Source: Chitinophaga varians
Lineage (GTDB): Bacteria > Bacteroidota > Bacteroidia > Chitinophagales > Chitinophagaceae
Length of the DNA stretch: 64,000 nt
Direction of reading: 5' to 3'
Assembly: GCF_012641275.1 (NCBI RefSeq)
Contig: NZ_JABAIA010000002.1
Span: 1,302,001 to 1,366,000 of the forward strand
Shown here: positions 52,286-62,118 of the stretch, in pieces
Layout of the letters: the number at the start of each line of letters is the position of its first letter
Position numbering within the stretch: position 1 is the first letter of the stretch
Made by a program: the position numbers and the translations under genes
The notes under the pieces: model-generated
What the model was told of the DNA's origin: nothing
The model's database searches: none
What the model saw: only the letters and a program-made list of their open reading frames with translations

Positions 52286-53188
52286 GTGAAATCACAACAC
52301 TTACGCTCTGAGAAAAACTGTCTCAACTGCGGTACGGAAGTGCCGGAACGTTATTGTCCGCTATGTGGACAGGAAAATACCGTGCAGCACGAAAGCTTCG
52401 GCCACCTGGTGGGCCACGTGGTGGCGGACATCGTTCATTACGACTCCCAATTGCTGGCAACATTGAAATACCTGACCATACGTCCGGGCTTTCTGACAAC
52501 AGAATACTGGGCCGGCAGAAGGGTGCGTTATGTGAACCCGATTAAACTGTACATATTCATATCGGCCGTCTTTTTCTTCTTCTTTCTGACGCTGGCCGGC
52601 AGCCAAAAAGACCATAATGCCAGGCCAGGCATTCAGACAGACCTGGTGGATATGGAGGTAGGGGACATAGGCTCCGATTATAAAAGTGTGGCGGAATATG
52701 ATTCCGCGCAGGCTGCCAAACCGGCCAATAAACGGTATACAGGGCTGGAAGACCGCATGCAACGCCGCCTTGCAAGAATGCGGGAAAACAAACAAAGCGC
52801 TAAAGAGGTGATCCGGGAAATGTTTACGCATAACCTGCCAAAGATCATGTTTATCCTCATGCCGCTCTTTGCGCTGCTGGTAAAATGGACGCATCGCAAG
52901 CGCCACCTTGTATACGTTGATCACGCCATCTTCACGGTACATGTCCATTCTTTCCTGTTTATCATTCTCTTTGTGGGACTGGTGGTACGCTATTTTGTTC
53001 ACGATGATTTACCGCTGGACCTGGCCTACTGGGGCGTATTTTTTTATCTGGTATTCGCACTGAAAAACGCTTATCAGCAGTCATTCTGGAAATCGTTGCT
53101 GAAAGCGTTGTTGCTGTACTGTGGATATTTCACGGTGGCTGTGATATTGTTCGTAGCTTTTCTGTTTGGCGTGCTTGCCAGCTTTTGA
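52286..53188 (+). CDS. DUF3667 membrane protein, copy 3 of 3
   Basis: 300 residues, GTG start. An upstream ATG at 52275 is out of frame and ends at once. Zinc ribbon identical to copy 2. The C-terminal half (LFVGLVVRYFVHDDLPLDLAY) is closer to copy 1, so the copies may have exchanged segments. Predicted inner-membrane protein with its zinc ribbon in the cytoplasm. Function unknown. Confidence 0.88.
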   Translation: MKSQHLRSEKNCLNCGTEVPERYCPLCGQENTVQHESFGHLVGHVVADIVHYDSQLLATLKYLTIRPGFLTTEYWAGRRVRYVNPIKLYIFISAVFFFFFLTLAGSQKDHNARPGIQTDLVDMEVGDIGSDYKSVAEYDSAQAAKPANKRYTGLEDRMQRRLARMRENKQSAKEVIREMFTHNLPKIMFILMPLFALLVKWTHRKRHLVYVDHAIFTVHVHSFLFIILFVGLVVRYFVHDDLPLDLAYWGVFFYLVFALKNAYQQSFWKSLLKALLLYCGYFTVAVILFVAFLFGVLASF

Positions 53189-53234
53189 TAACGACAGGAA
53201 GATAAAATATTATCTTTTTTCTTTAAATTGAGTG

Positions 53235-54014
53235 ATGCAACCGGAATTTATTATCATACACCAGCAAGTGGCGCCCTATGTGGCCCACATCCAGTTAAAC
53301 AGGCCCAAAGAACTGAATGCCCTGAACCTCCAGCTGATGGGCGAATTACGCGATGCCCTGAAACTCCTCGATGCGGATGAACAGGTACGTGCGATCGTCC
53401 TCAGCGGCAATGAAAAAGCTTTCGCCGCAGGCGCTGATATCAAACAGATGGCGGAAAAGTCTGCTATCGACATGTTTAATACAGACCAGTTCAGCACCTG
53501 GGACACCATCAAAAGAACAAAAAAACCTATCATCGCGGCAGTGAGCGGCTTCGCCCTGGGCGGCGGCTGCGAACTGATGATGCTCTGTGATATGATCGTG
53601 GCCAGCGAGACAGCCCGCTTCGGCCAGCCGGAAATAAAACTGGGCGTAATGCCTGGCGCCGGCGGTACACAGCGACTGACCCGCGCGGTAGGTAAAGCCC
53701 TTGCCATGGAGATGGTGCTCACCGGCCGCTTTATTACGGCCCAGGAAGCACAACAGGCCGGCCTGATCAACCGCGTAGTGCCGGTGGAACTGTTCCTGCA
53801 GGAGGCCATCAAACTGGCAGGTGAAGTGGCTGCTATGGCCCCGCTGGCAGTGAAAATGGCGAAAGAGGCCGTTCTCAAAGCTTTTGACACCACCCTCGAT
53901 GAAGGCCTCCACTTCGAAAGGAAAAATTTCTACCTGCTCTTCGCTTCCTCCGATCAGAAGGAAGGTATGCAGGCGTTCATGGAGAAAAGAACCCCCGATT
54001 TTAAAGGTCAATAA
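53235..54014 (+). CDS. Enoyl-CoA hydratase/isomerase (crotonase family)
   Basis: 259 residues. FAAGADIKQM forms the first half of the oxyanion hole and acyl-CoA pocket; GFALGGGCELMMLCDMIVA holds the second oxyanion Gly and one catalytic Glu position; FGQPEIKLGVMPGAGGTQRL holds the second. Both Glu positions are kept, which favours hydration of trans-2-enoyl-CoA in fatty-acid or phenylacetate-type degradation. The ATG at 53235 is preferred over the GTG just before it. Neighbours give no pathway. Confidence 0.93.
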   Translation: MQPEFIIIHQQVAPYVAHIQLNRPKELNALNLQLMGELRDALKLLDADEQVRAIVLSGNEKAFAAGADIKQMAEKSAIDMFNTDQFSTWDTIKRTKKPIIAAVSGFALGGGCELMMLCDMIVASETARFGQPEIKLGVMPGAGGTQRLTRAVGKALAMEMVLTGRFITAQEAQQAGLINRVVPVELFLQEAIKLAGEVAAMAPLAVKMAKEAVLKAFDTTLDEGLHFERKNFYLLFASSDQKEGMQAFMEKRTPDFKGQ

Positions 54015-54156
54015 TCAACAAACAATATAAAAGATTGAAAAACCATTAAACTTTTTTGTTATTTGATTTGTTAACCTGATATCGAAGAAACCCGTAATTA
54101 GCAGCCGCATCGCAGGCTAGTGGTACCTGCAGGCTTTTGGCAACCCGTTTGTATTG

Positions 54157-54687
54157 ATGACTAAAAATTTAACCATGACCGTTAAGTTGTTACCTGTAGC
54201 AATGCTTCTGATCAACTTCTGTTCAACGGCCTGTAATGGCCCTGCCCAGGAAATCAGGGCCGTCATGCTGGCAGATGACACCACAGCGCCTCCCACAGAC
54301 ACCATGATCGCCAATGGCGATACCATTCAGACCGACAGGATCGCTTCCTGGAAAAAATTTGAACAGTATAACGGACAATTCGCGGAGGAAGTGGCGCTGC
54401 TGGAACAGGAACCGTTGAGATCCCGCCTTGACCGGCTGTTGGGCAAAAACCGTAAAATCTTCATGGAACGCTTCAAAGTATGCCCGCCCATCGAAGTGGA
54501 TGACAAAACCCTTTTCAATCAGGGCCGTATGCCCGATGAAACCGGTCCCTATGAAGCGGCCATCGCCATCGATATGGACCGCGATATCGTTTACGCGGCT
54601 TATTCCTTCCATAAAAACGTTATGATCTTCTCAGAGAAAAATGATACGCTTTACCCGGAGAAATTCAGACAGTGGCTTCACCGCTGA
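54157..54687 (+). CDS. Small lipoprotein of unknown function
   Basis: 176 residues. Hydrophobic start (VKLLPVAMLLINFCSTAC) with a probable lipobox ending at the Cys of STACNG. The mature part is charged, with no family recognised; two PPIEVDD-like acidic segments and a C-terminal MIFSEKNDTLYPEKFRQWLHR. Start could also be the ATG at 54175. It is convergent with tex and shares a strong bidirectional terminator. Confidence 0.7.
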   Translation: MTKNLTMTVKLLPVAMLLINFCSTACNGPAQEIRAVMLADDTTAPPTDTMIANGDTIQTDRIASWKKFEQYNGQFAEEVALLEQEPLRSRLDRLLGKNRKIFMERFKVCPPIEVDDKTLFNQGRMPDETGPYEAAIAIDMDRDIVYAAYSFHKNVMIFSEKNDTLYPEKFRQWLHR

Positions 54688-54694
54688 TGATATA

Positions 54695-54742
54695 AAAGAG
54701 ATCGCCCCTTGCTGAATCATATCAGCAAGGGGCGATCTCTTT
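54695..54742. terminator. Bidirectional terminator between the lipoprotein gene and tex
   Basis: Perfect 21-bp stem with a six-base loop (54716-54721), flanked by A/T-rich ends on both strands, between convergent genes. Confidence 0.92.
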
Positions 54743-54753
54743 ATCTGGTAAGT

Positions 54754-57033
54754 TTATTTATCAAACTTATTTTTCAACGCTGCCAGCTTCGCCTGGAAAT
54801 CGTTCATAGGCGCTTCCTTGGCTGGTTTTCCCTTGCGGTCGTCGCGGTGATCGTCACGACGGTCGTCACGACGCTCTCTGCGCGGTCCGCCACCGCCGCC
54901 CTGGGCTTTCTCCTGGTCTTTCATAGACAGGGAGATGCGTTTACGGGCGATATCCACTTCAAGAACGGTCACCTGTACCTTCTGGTTCAGCTTCACGGCT
55001 TCGTTCGGGTTGCTGATGAATTTGTTGGACATATGGGAGATATGCACCAGGCCATCCTGCTTTACCCCGATGTCCACGAAGGCGCCGAATGCGGTGATGT
55101 TGGTCACAACGCCTGGCAGTACCATGCCCACTTTCAGGTCTTCGATTTTGTGGATGCCTTCTGCGTATTCAAAGATAGCTATTTCATCACGCGGGTCGCG
55201 GCTGGGTTTGGCCAGCTCTTTCAGGATATCCTCAATGGTGAGCATACCGGCGTCTTCGCGTACGAAGTCTTTCGGGTTGATTTTTTTGCGCAGGTCTTCC
55301 TGGCCTATCAGTTCCTCAATGCTGCAGTGTTGCTTCTCGGCAATTTCTTTCACGAGGGCGTAGCGTTCAGGGTGTACGGCGGAATTGTCCAGCGGGTTGT
55401 CTCCGTTTTCAATGCGGAGGAAGCCGGCACACTGTTCAAAGGCTTTGTCACCCAGCCGGTGTACTTTCTTCAGCTGTGTACGGTTGCTGAAGGCGCCGTT
55501 TTCCTTGCGGTATTTCACGATGTTTTCCGCGAGGGAAGGGCCAAGGCCGGAAACATACGCCAGCAGGTGCTTGGAGGCGGTATTGAGGTTTACGCCCACA
55601 TTGTTCACGCAGCTTACTACCACACGGTCAAGGCTCTGTTTCAGGGAAGACTGGTTCACGTCGTGTTGATATTGACCTACACCAATGGATTTGGGGTCGA
55701 TCTTTACCAGTTCCGCCAGCGGATCGATCAGCCTGCGGCCGATGGACACGGCGCCGCGTACGGTCACGTCCTGGTCGGGGAATTCTTCACGGGCCACTTC
55801 AGAAGCGGAATACACGGAGGCGCCGCTTTCGTTGACCATAAACACGTTGATCTTTTTGCCGAAGTCTATCTTTTTAACAAACTCTTCTGTTTCGCGGCCG
55901 GCGGTACCGTTGCCTACGGCAATGGCCGCGGTATCGTACCGGTTAACCCATTTTTTCAGCAGGGCTTCGGCGTCATCTCTTTTATAGTTTTTCTCGAGCG
56001 GGAAAATCACGTCATGGTCCAGCATATTGCCCTGGTTGTCCAGTGCCACGGTCTTGCAACCGGTACGGTAACCCGGATCGATGGCGATCACGGCTTTAGG
56101 GCCGAGTGGCGCTGCCAGCAGCAGCTGACGCAGGTTCTCTGCAAATACGTCGATCGCTTCGGCATCTGCCTTCTCTTTGGCCACGGCCCTGAATTCATTC
56201 TCCAGGGAAGGGCGCAGCAGGCGTTTGTAAGCATCGGCGCCGGCTTTGGCCACCTGCTCGGCGGCAGCGCCCTTGCCAGTCACAAATTGTTTGTTGATCA
56301 GCTCCATGGCCTCTTCTTCCTGTGGCGCAATGGTGCTGAACAGTATGCCTTCAGACTCGGCACGCAGAATAGCCAGTACCCGGTGGGACGGCACTTCGCG
56401 CAGGTCTTCCGAAAAGTCGAAATAGTCTTTGTATTTGTTGCCTTCCTCTTCTTTGCCTTCGGCTACTTTGGAAGTCATCTTGCCGGTATGGGTAAAGAGT
56501 TTACGCAGTTTGTCACGGCATTCGGCGTTCTCATTGATCCATTCAGCGATAATGTCGCGGGCGCCTTTCAGGGCTTCTTCTGAAGAGGCTACCTGCTCGT
56601 TGATGAATGTCTCTGCAGCGCTGGTGTCTCCGTCCTGCTGGGCAAACAGCAGCTCGGCCAACGGCTGCAGCCCTTTCTCGATGGCCACGGTGGCGCGCGT
56701 CTTGCGTTTGGGCTTGTAGGGAAGATAGATGTCCTCCAGCTCTGCCAGCACCCAGGTACTCTCCAGTTTCTCCAGCAGCTCAGGGGTCATTTTCTCCTGC
56801 TCCGTAATGGTTTTGATAATAAACTCACGACGGTCGTCCACTTCTTTGTAACGCTTTTGCAGGTCTTCAATCTTGCCTATCTGCACCTCATCCAGACTGC
56901 CCGTCATCTCCTTGCGGTAACGGCTGATAAAGGGCACAGTAGACCCTTCGGACAATAACACCATGGTGTTCTCTGCCTGTTTGGCGGAGATGCCCAGTTC
57001 GGATGAAATAAGCGTAATGTGTTTCGCATTCAT
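54754..57033 (-). CDS. tex: Tex-family RNA-binding transcription accessory protein
   Basis: 759 residues. N-terminal helical Tex domain (SKQAENTMVLLSEGSTVPFISRYRKEMTGSLDE read in parts), a YqgF/RNase H-like domain (AIDPGYRTGCKTVALD), tandem helix-hairpin-helix (VGVNLNTASKHLLAYVSGLG) and an S1 domain (GMVLPGVVTNITAFGAFVDIG). A basic-acidic RRDDRRDDHRDD tail is extra. Tex binds RNA and RNA polymerase. The start at 57033 was chosen because an upstream ATG at 57147 lies inside the predicted -7 promoter box. Confidence 0.94.
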   Translation of the reverse strand: MNAKHITLISSELGISAKQAENTMVLLSEGSTVPFISRYRKEMTGSLDEVQIGKIEDLQKRYKEVDDRREFIIKTITEQEKMTPELLEKLESTWVLAELEDIYLPYKPKRKTRATVAIEKGLQPLAELLFAQQDGDTSAAETFINEQVASSEEALKGARDIIAEWINENAECRDKLRKLFTHTGKMTSKVAEGKEEEGNKYKDYFDFSEDLREVPSHRVLAILRAESEGILFSTIAPQEEEAMELINKQFVTGKGAAAEQVAKAGADAYKRLLRPSLENEFRAVAKEKADAEAIDVFAENLRQLLLAAPLGPKAVIAIDPGYRTGCKTVALDNQGNMLDHDVIFPLEKNYKRDDAEALLKKWVNRYDTAAIAVGNGTAGRETEEFVKKIDFGKKINVFMVNESGASVYSASEVAREEFPDQDVTVRGAVSIGRRLIDPLAELVKIDPKSIGVGQYQHDVNQSSLKQSLDRVVVSCVNNVGVNLNTASKHLLAYVSGLGPSLAENIVKYRKENGAFSNRTQLKKVHRLGDKAFEQCAGFLRIENGDNPLDNSAVHPERYALVKEIAEKQHCSIEELIGQEDLRKKINPKDFVREDAGMLTIEDILKELAKPSRDPRDEIAIFEYAEGIHKIEDLKVGMVLPGVVTNITAFGAFVDIGVKQDGLVHISHMSNKFISNPNEAVKLNQKVQVTVLEVDIARKRISLSMKDQEKAQGGGGGPRRERRDDRRDDHRDDRKGKPAKEAPMNDFQAKLAALKNKFDK

Positions 57034-57144
57034 ATCAATACTTTTTGGGATTTTTTTATGTTGGCAACAGACCCCGACACCTCTGTTTAAACAGGTATCT
57101 GCCCCGCCGCCAAATACTAAAATCGCTGAATTTTTTACAGCTCG

Positions 57145-57152
57145 CAAATGTA
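57145..57152 (-). promoter_or_regulatory. tex: -7 box TACATTTG of tex
   Basis: Exact TAnnTTTG match on the minus strand; a TTTCTG sequence stands at about -33. Transcription would start near 57138, leaving a ~105-base leader, which decides the tex start codon. Confidence 0.55.
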
Positions 57153-57247
57153 ATTAAAAAGCCTTTTAATCAGAAAGCAATTTTACCCCCATTACCAGCC
57201 ACGGGCAAAATGCCAAAATGACAAAATCTCTCTGTATTTTTACGGCT

Positions 57248-58015
57248 ATGGAAAAGACAGCTACATTCGACAGATTGTTACAGATAATGGACGATTTAAG
57301 GGAAAAATGTCCCTGGGACCGCAAACAGACCATCCAGACACTGCGGCAACTGACCATTGAGGAAACCTATGAACTGGCGGATGCCATCACGGAGGAAGAC
57401 TGGAAGTCCATCAGGGAAGAACTGGGAGATATCCTGCTCCACATCGTCTTCTACGCAAAAATCGGCTCCGAAAAACAACAATTCGATATCAACGATGTTA
57501 TCAACGGCGTATGCGATAAACTCATCACCAGACATCCCCATATCTACGGCGATGTAAAGGTACAGGATGAAGAGGAAGTGAAACTGAACTGGGAAAAAAT
57601 CAAACTGAAAGAAGGTAAAAAATCTGTCCTCAGCGGCGTGCCCGTTTCCCTGCCAGCTCTCGTAAAAGCCATGCGCCTGCAGGAAAAAGCGAAACAGACC
57701 GGCTTCGAATGGGACAACACCAGCCAGGTGTGGGATAAAGTAAAGGAAGAAGTGAATGAACTGGAAGAAGTGGCCAATACCGGCGACCAGGACGCCATAG
57801 AAGCGGAATTCGGCGATGTCATGTTCTCGTTGGTCAACTACTCCCGTTTCCTCAATATCGACGCGGAGAACGCCCTGGAACGCACCAACAAAAAATTCCA
57901 GCGCCGCTTTCAGCACATGGAAGCCCTCGCGCTCGAACAGGGCCGCCGCCTCAACGATATGGACCTAACGGAGATGGACACACTCTGGAATAAAGCGAAA
58001 GAAGCAGGCATGTAA
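57248..58015 (+). CDS. mazG: Nucleoside triphosphate pyrophosphohydrolase MazG
   Basis: 255 residues from the ATG at 57248; the extra codons upstream do not match the family. Two MazG all-alpha domains: the first with CPWDRKQTIQTLRQLTIEETYELADAI (in parts), the second with EEVNELEEVAN and EFGDVMFSLVNYSRF. The EExxE and ExxD metal-binding sets are present. It removes abnormal or excess NTPs such as dUTP and lowers (p)ppGpp in some bacteria. Divergent from tex and 50 bases ahead of the sensor kinase. Confidence 0.94.
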   Translation: MEKTATFDRLLQIMDDLREKCPWDRKQTIQTLRQLTIEETYELADAITEEDWKSIREELGDILLHIVFYAKIGSEKQQFDINDVINGVCDKLITRHPHIYGDVKVQDEEEVKLNWEKIKLKEGKKSVLSGVPVSLPALVKAMRLQEKAKQTGFEWDNTSQVWDKVKEEVNELEEVANTGDQDAIEAEFGDVMFSLVNYSRFLNIDAENALERTNKKFQRRFQHMEALALEQGRRLNDMDLTEMDTLWNKAKEAGM

Positions 58016-58065
58016 CCACATCCCCTGCTGATAATCCAATACCCAAATCAAATAATCAAATACTT

Positions 58066-61000
58066 TTGATTGATATAAAAGAAATACGTCTTTTTTTCCT
58101 CCGGCACGGATATCTTCTGATCGTTGCAGCATGGCTGTTCACCTTCGCCTTCCTGTTCAGCAACTATTGGGCATATTATTCTTCCCCGCAGGGCGTGAAA
58201 AGAAGTCTCGAGAAAAGCCTGCATCAACGGGAACAGTCATTTGATAAACTACTGAAAGACACTGCTGTGGTCAACAGCCTCTTTCAGCGCTCCTATGATG
58301 ATAAAACACTGGAACGGATCGGTAAACGCGACTACTTCGTATTTGCCTACGACTCCAGCGCACAAGGCACCTGGCTTACCTTCTGGAGCACCAGCCAGGT
58401 ACAGCCGGAAGATATGCCGGACGTGCTCCAGCCCGGCGCTCAGTTCGCGAAACTGAAAAACGGGTACTACGAGCTCATTACCCGGCAAATGAAAACATCG
58501 GGCAATCATCAGCATTTCGTGGTGGCAGCTATCCCGGTACGCATGGAATATGCGATCAGAAACAGCTTTCTCATCAGCCACTTTTATAACAAATCAGAAC
58601 TGGGGCCGGAATACACTGTCCACATGGACCTCCCCAGCCTCATCCTGCCAGACCATACTATCCTGCCGGTGAAAAACGGGAACGATCAAACCCTCTTTTT
58701 CCTCGACTACAATAAAAGCATCCGCGCCCAGCCTCCCAATACGCTCAGCGTGATACTGCGCGTACTGGGTTGTATCTGCGTGCTCATTTTCCTTAACCTG
58801 TTCGCTACGCTGCTGGCCAAAAACACCAATCCGCTCTACGGGTTCCTGTTCCTTTTCCTCGTGGTCTTCAGCCTCCGCGTACTCAGCTACACCTACGCGT
58901 TCCCGTTCAATTTCCGCGCGCTGAACGTATTTAATCCGGTCATCTACGCGAAAGACGAAATATTCTATTCACTCGGTGACCTGCTGCTCAATGTGCTGCT
59001 GGCTTTTTGGATGATCCTGTTTTTCCGCGAACACGTTAAAACCATTAACCTGCCGGTGATCCGCAAACGCTGGCTGCAAAGCATCGTCATCATCGTGGCC
59101 AGCCTCCTGCTGTACATGGTGGAACAGTTCCTCGCAGACCTGATCCAGAGCCTCGTGATAGACTCCCATATATCGTTTGATGTGACCAACCCTTTCAGTC
59201 TCACTGAATACAGCCTGATCGGATTTGTGGTGCTCGGGTTTATCTCCTTCAGCTTCCTGTTTTTTTCCCAGATCATCAACTACCTGCTCAATGAGCTCAC
59301 CAATTTCCAGTACCGCGCTAAATACGTGTGGCTGGCTGCCGTAGGCATCATCTGGCTGTTGTTCCGTATCCACAATCCCGAACTGCCTTTCTCGGTGGCC
59401 ATGGTCATCTGGCTGCTGCTGTATATCGTGCTGCTCGACTTCCTGGCAGACCGTTTTGAAAGCAGTGTGGCCACAGTGCCTTTCCTTTTCTGGCTTTTCC
59501 TGCTCACCGTTACCACCTCCGGTGCATTGGTGTACTACAACGATCAGAAAGAACTGTCGGCCCGCGAAAAACTGGCCGCCGACCTATCCAAACAGAAAGA
59601 TCCCTACCTGGAAATGCTGCTCAACGATCTGGGCAAAAAAATTGAACACGATGAATACATGCAGTACTTCTTTATGGACAAAGGGGCTAAACAGTCCAAA
59701 GCCCGTATGGAGGAAGTATTGCAGCAAAACTATTTCCAGGGCTACCTGAGCCGCTTTGACGTAACGTTTTATCCATACGATGAAAACGGTCAGCCGATCT
59801 ATCCCGGCGACACGACCAGCCTCATCTCGTTCAACCGCCGCATGTTCTTTGAATCGGAAGTTTCTCCTTCAGATGTCAGTGGCAATGACCTCTATTACTA
59901 CGAGCCCAGTTTCAACGACTATAACTATATCGGTAAAAAGGAATTCCATAATCCGGTAGACAATACGGGAACGGGCTGGCTGGTATATGTGCTTAAACCC
60001 AAGATATTCAGCCAGGAACGGCTGTATCCCGAGTTGCTGGTAGAGGGCGACCTCTATGACCGTAGCCGGGAATCACAGTCCAACTACTCATACGCGATCT
60101 ATGATAAAGGGGTGCTGGTCAGTCATTACAGCGATTATCCGTTCCCCATCCGGCTGTATCCCGGCGATGTGCCGCCTGGCGAGCTTACCGTAAAAGATGT
60201 GGACAGACACTCTGAAATGATCTATCGTGCTTCACCGGAGAAGGTGGTGTTTGTGGTCAAACAAAGTCGTACGTTCGTTGAGTTTATCACGCTCTTTGCC
60301 TACATGTTCTGCCTGTTCCTGTTGATTATCGTGATGTACAAGGTGTTCGATCTGCTGATAAAGGCAAGGATGCGACTGAGCAACATCCGGGCATTGATCA
60401 ATATCAGCATTCGTAAAAAAGTGCATGGCACCATCATTTTTGTGGTGGTATTCTCTTTTGTGATACTGGGTATCACCACCACCATGTTCTTTATCTGGCG
60501 ATCGGAAGTACAGAACCGCGAGAAGCTCAGTAAAACGATGGGAGAGGTGGCCACCGATGTGGAAACGGTATTCCTCAATCAGCGAGACATGGACGAGATC
60601 GACAATATGTACGATCCCGTATTTAAGGAGAAGCTGACTGCCGCTTTGGGCAATATCGCCAATGAAAGGGCACTCGATATCAACGTATATGATGCGGACG
60701 GCAACCTGCGCCTCACCACACAACCACTGATGACGGAAAAAGGCCTCATATCCGGTAAAATGGAGCCTATGGCCTATTATGAGATATCCCGGCTGCAACA
60801 TATTCAGTTTATCCAGACGGAAAAGATCGGCACTATGCCGTTCCTGTCAGGCTATATGCCGTTACGTAACCGCAGCGGCGATGTGATGGCTTATCTCAAT
60901 GTGCCATATTTTGCTACACAGACAGAGCGTAACCAGCAGATCTCCAACTTCCTCGTGGCCCTGATCAATTTCAACGCGTTCATTTTCCTCATTGCGGGCA

Positions 61001-61887
61001 TGGTGGCGCTGTTGATCACCAACTCCATCACAAGGTCATTCTCCCTGGTAACGGAGAAACTGCGGCATGTGAACCTGGGGCAGCGCAACGATGAAATTGA
61101 ATGGGAGAAAGATGATGAAATCGGCGCGCTGGTGAAGGAATATAATAAGATGGTGCGTAAGCTGGAAGTGAGTGCCGCCCGGTTGGCCAAAAGCGAAAGG
61201 GAAGGGGCCTGGCGGGAAATGGCGCGGCAGGTGGCCCATGAGATCAAGAACCCGCTTACACCGATGAAACTGAGCATTCAGTACCTGCAAAGAGCCATCG
61301 CCGGCGATTCGCCCAATGTGAAGGAATTGTCTACCAATGTGGCCCGTACGCTGGTGGAACAGATAGAACACCTGTCCAATATCGCATCCGACTTCTCGGC
61401 TTTTGCGCGTATCGGTGAACCGAATAATGAGGTCGTACTGTTGAATGAAGTATTGTCTTCTTTGACGGGCCTGTATCAGACGCAGGAAGACTGTAATATC
61501 GAATATGTGGAACCAGGCAGGGCACTGTATGTTTTTGCCGATAAAACCCAGATGAACCGGTTGTTCACCAACCTGTTGCTCAATGCTATCCAGGCTATTC
61601 CGGAAGATACCCAGGGCCGTATCCGTGTGCGGCTGCAGGAAACAGTCGACCACTATGTGATTGTGAGCGTGGCCGACAATGGAGGTGGTATTTCACCGGA
61701 GGTACAGTCCAAAATCTTTGTGCCCAATTTCACCACCAAATCATCCGGCACGGGCTTAGGTCTTGCCATGTGTAAAAATATTGCCGAACAAACAAGGGGA
61801 GAGATCTGGTTTGAAACCAAGCTCAATGAAGGAACTACCTTCTATGTAAAACTTCCCCTGTACGATGCATTTCAATCCCAGGGCTGA
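58066..61887 (+). CDS. Large NtrY-like sensor histidine kinase
   Basis: 1273 residues, TTG start (no ATG nearby). A first membrane helix near residue 15-30, a ~200-residue extracytoplasmic domain, then about seven helices (230-500), a second periplasmic domain (~510-745), another helix, a third sensor region (~810-950), a helix, HAMP (~975-1030) and HisKA with phospho-acceptor His1058 in VAHEIKNPLTPMKLSIQYLQ. ATPase boxes: LFTNLLLNAIQ (N), VADNGGGI (G1) and SGTGLGLAM (G2). No response regulator is adjacent. The last three codons and the stop lie in a REP element. Confidence 0.9.
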   Translation: MIDIKEIRLFFLRHGYLLIVAAWLFTFAFLFSNYWAYYSSPQGVKRSLEKSLHQREQSFDKLLKDTAVVNSLFQRSYDDKTLERIGKRDYFVFAYDSSAQGTWLTFWSTSQVQPEDMPDVLQPGAQFAKLKNGYYELITRQMKTSGNHQHFVVAAIPVRMEYAIRNSFLISHFYNKSELGPEYTVHMDLPSLILPDHTILPVKNGNDQTLFFLDYNKSIRAQPPNTLSVILRVLGCICVLIFLNLFATLLAKNTNPLYGFLFLFLVVFSLRVLSYTYAFPFNFRALNVFNPVIYAKDEIFYSLGDLLLNVLLAFWMILFFREHVKTINLPVIRKRWLQSIVIIVASLLLYMVEQFLADLIQSLVIDSHISFDVTNPFSLTEYSLIGFVVLGFISFSFLFFSQIINYLLNELTNFQYRAKYVWLAAVGIIWLLFRIHNPELPFSVAMVIWLLLYIVLLDFLADRFESSVATVPFLFWLFLLTVTTSGALVYYNDQKELSAREKLAADLSKQKDPYLEMLLNDLGKKIEHDEYMQYFFMDKGAKQSKARMEEVLQQNYFQGYLSRFDVTFYPYDENGQPIYPGDTTSLISFNRRMFFESEVSPSDVSGNDLYYYEPSFNDYNYIGKKEFHNPVDNTGTGWLVYVLKPKIFSQERLYPELLVEGDLYDRSRESQSNYSYAIYDKGVLVSHYSDYPFPIRLYPGDVPPGELTVKDVDRHSEMIYRASPEKVVFVVKQSRTFVEFITLFAYMFCLFLLIIVMYKVFDLLIKARMRLSNIRALINISIRKKVHGTIIFVVVFSFVILGITTTMFFIWRSEVQNREKLSKTMGEVATDVETVFLNQRDMDEIDNMYDPVFKEKLTAALGNIANERALDINVYDADGNLRLTTQPLMTEKGLISGKMEPMAYYEISRLQHIQFIQTEKIGTMPFLSGYMPLRNRSGDVMAYLNVPYFATQTERNQQISNFLVALINFNAFIFLIAGMVALLITNSITRSFSLVTEKLRHVNLGQRNDEIEWEKDDEIGALVKEYNKMVRKLEVSAARLAKSEREGAWREMARQVAHEIKNPLTPMKLSIQYLQRAIAGDSPNVKELSTNVARTLVEQIEHLSNIASDFSAFARIGEPNNEVVLLNEVLSSLTGLYQTQEDCNIEYVEPGRALYVFADKTQMNRLFTNLLLNAIQAIPEDTQGRIRVRLQETVDHYVIVSVADNGGGISPEVQSKIFVPNFTTKSSGTGLGLAMCKNIAEQTRGEIWFETKLNEGTTFYVKLPLYDAFQSQG

Positions 61888-62066
61888 TGCCCTGGGATAC
61901 GCTCTGATTCAGGTCCTTAAGAATAACTGGGTTTCCAGATTTTTGGGGCTTTCAGCACTAAGAATATGCAAGGGCAGTGGCAATTCATTGGCGCTAATCA
62001 TTACTAATAATTCCTCTGATAAAAGAACCTGAATCTAAATGTAGCCCAGGGCTTCAGTCCTGGGAC
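61876..62066. repeat. REP pair / MITE-like element with ~45-bp inverted ends
   Basis: The left end (61876-61919) and the right end read in reverse (62066-62023) match over about 45 bases with a few differences: TCCCAGG[GA]CTGA, then GCCCTGGG, TAC and GATTCAGGT. Each end also folds into its own short hairpin. About 100 bases lie between. The layout is that of an inverted pair of REP sequences mobilised by RAYT-type transposases; no transposase is present here. Confidence 0.7.
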
Positions 62067-62070
62067 AAAA

Positions 62071-62101
62071 AAAGGGCTGGTCCGCATTGGACCAGCCCTT
62101 T
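62071..62101. terminator. Bidirectional terminator between the sensor kinase and plsX
   Basis: Perfect 13-bp stem AAAGGGCTGGTCC / GGACCAGCCCTTT with a five-base loop, and runs of A before and T after, so it works on both strands. Confidence 0.93.
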
Positions 62102-62118
62102 TTCAATATCTTTTTCTC

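Noticed and set aside
54709..56583. 624-residue plus-strand open frame
   Set aside because: Antisense to tex, without a family resemblance; tex has all its domains on the other strand.
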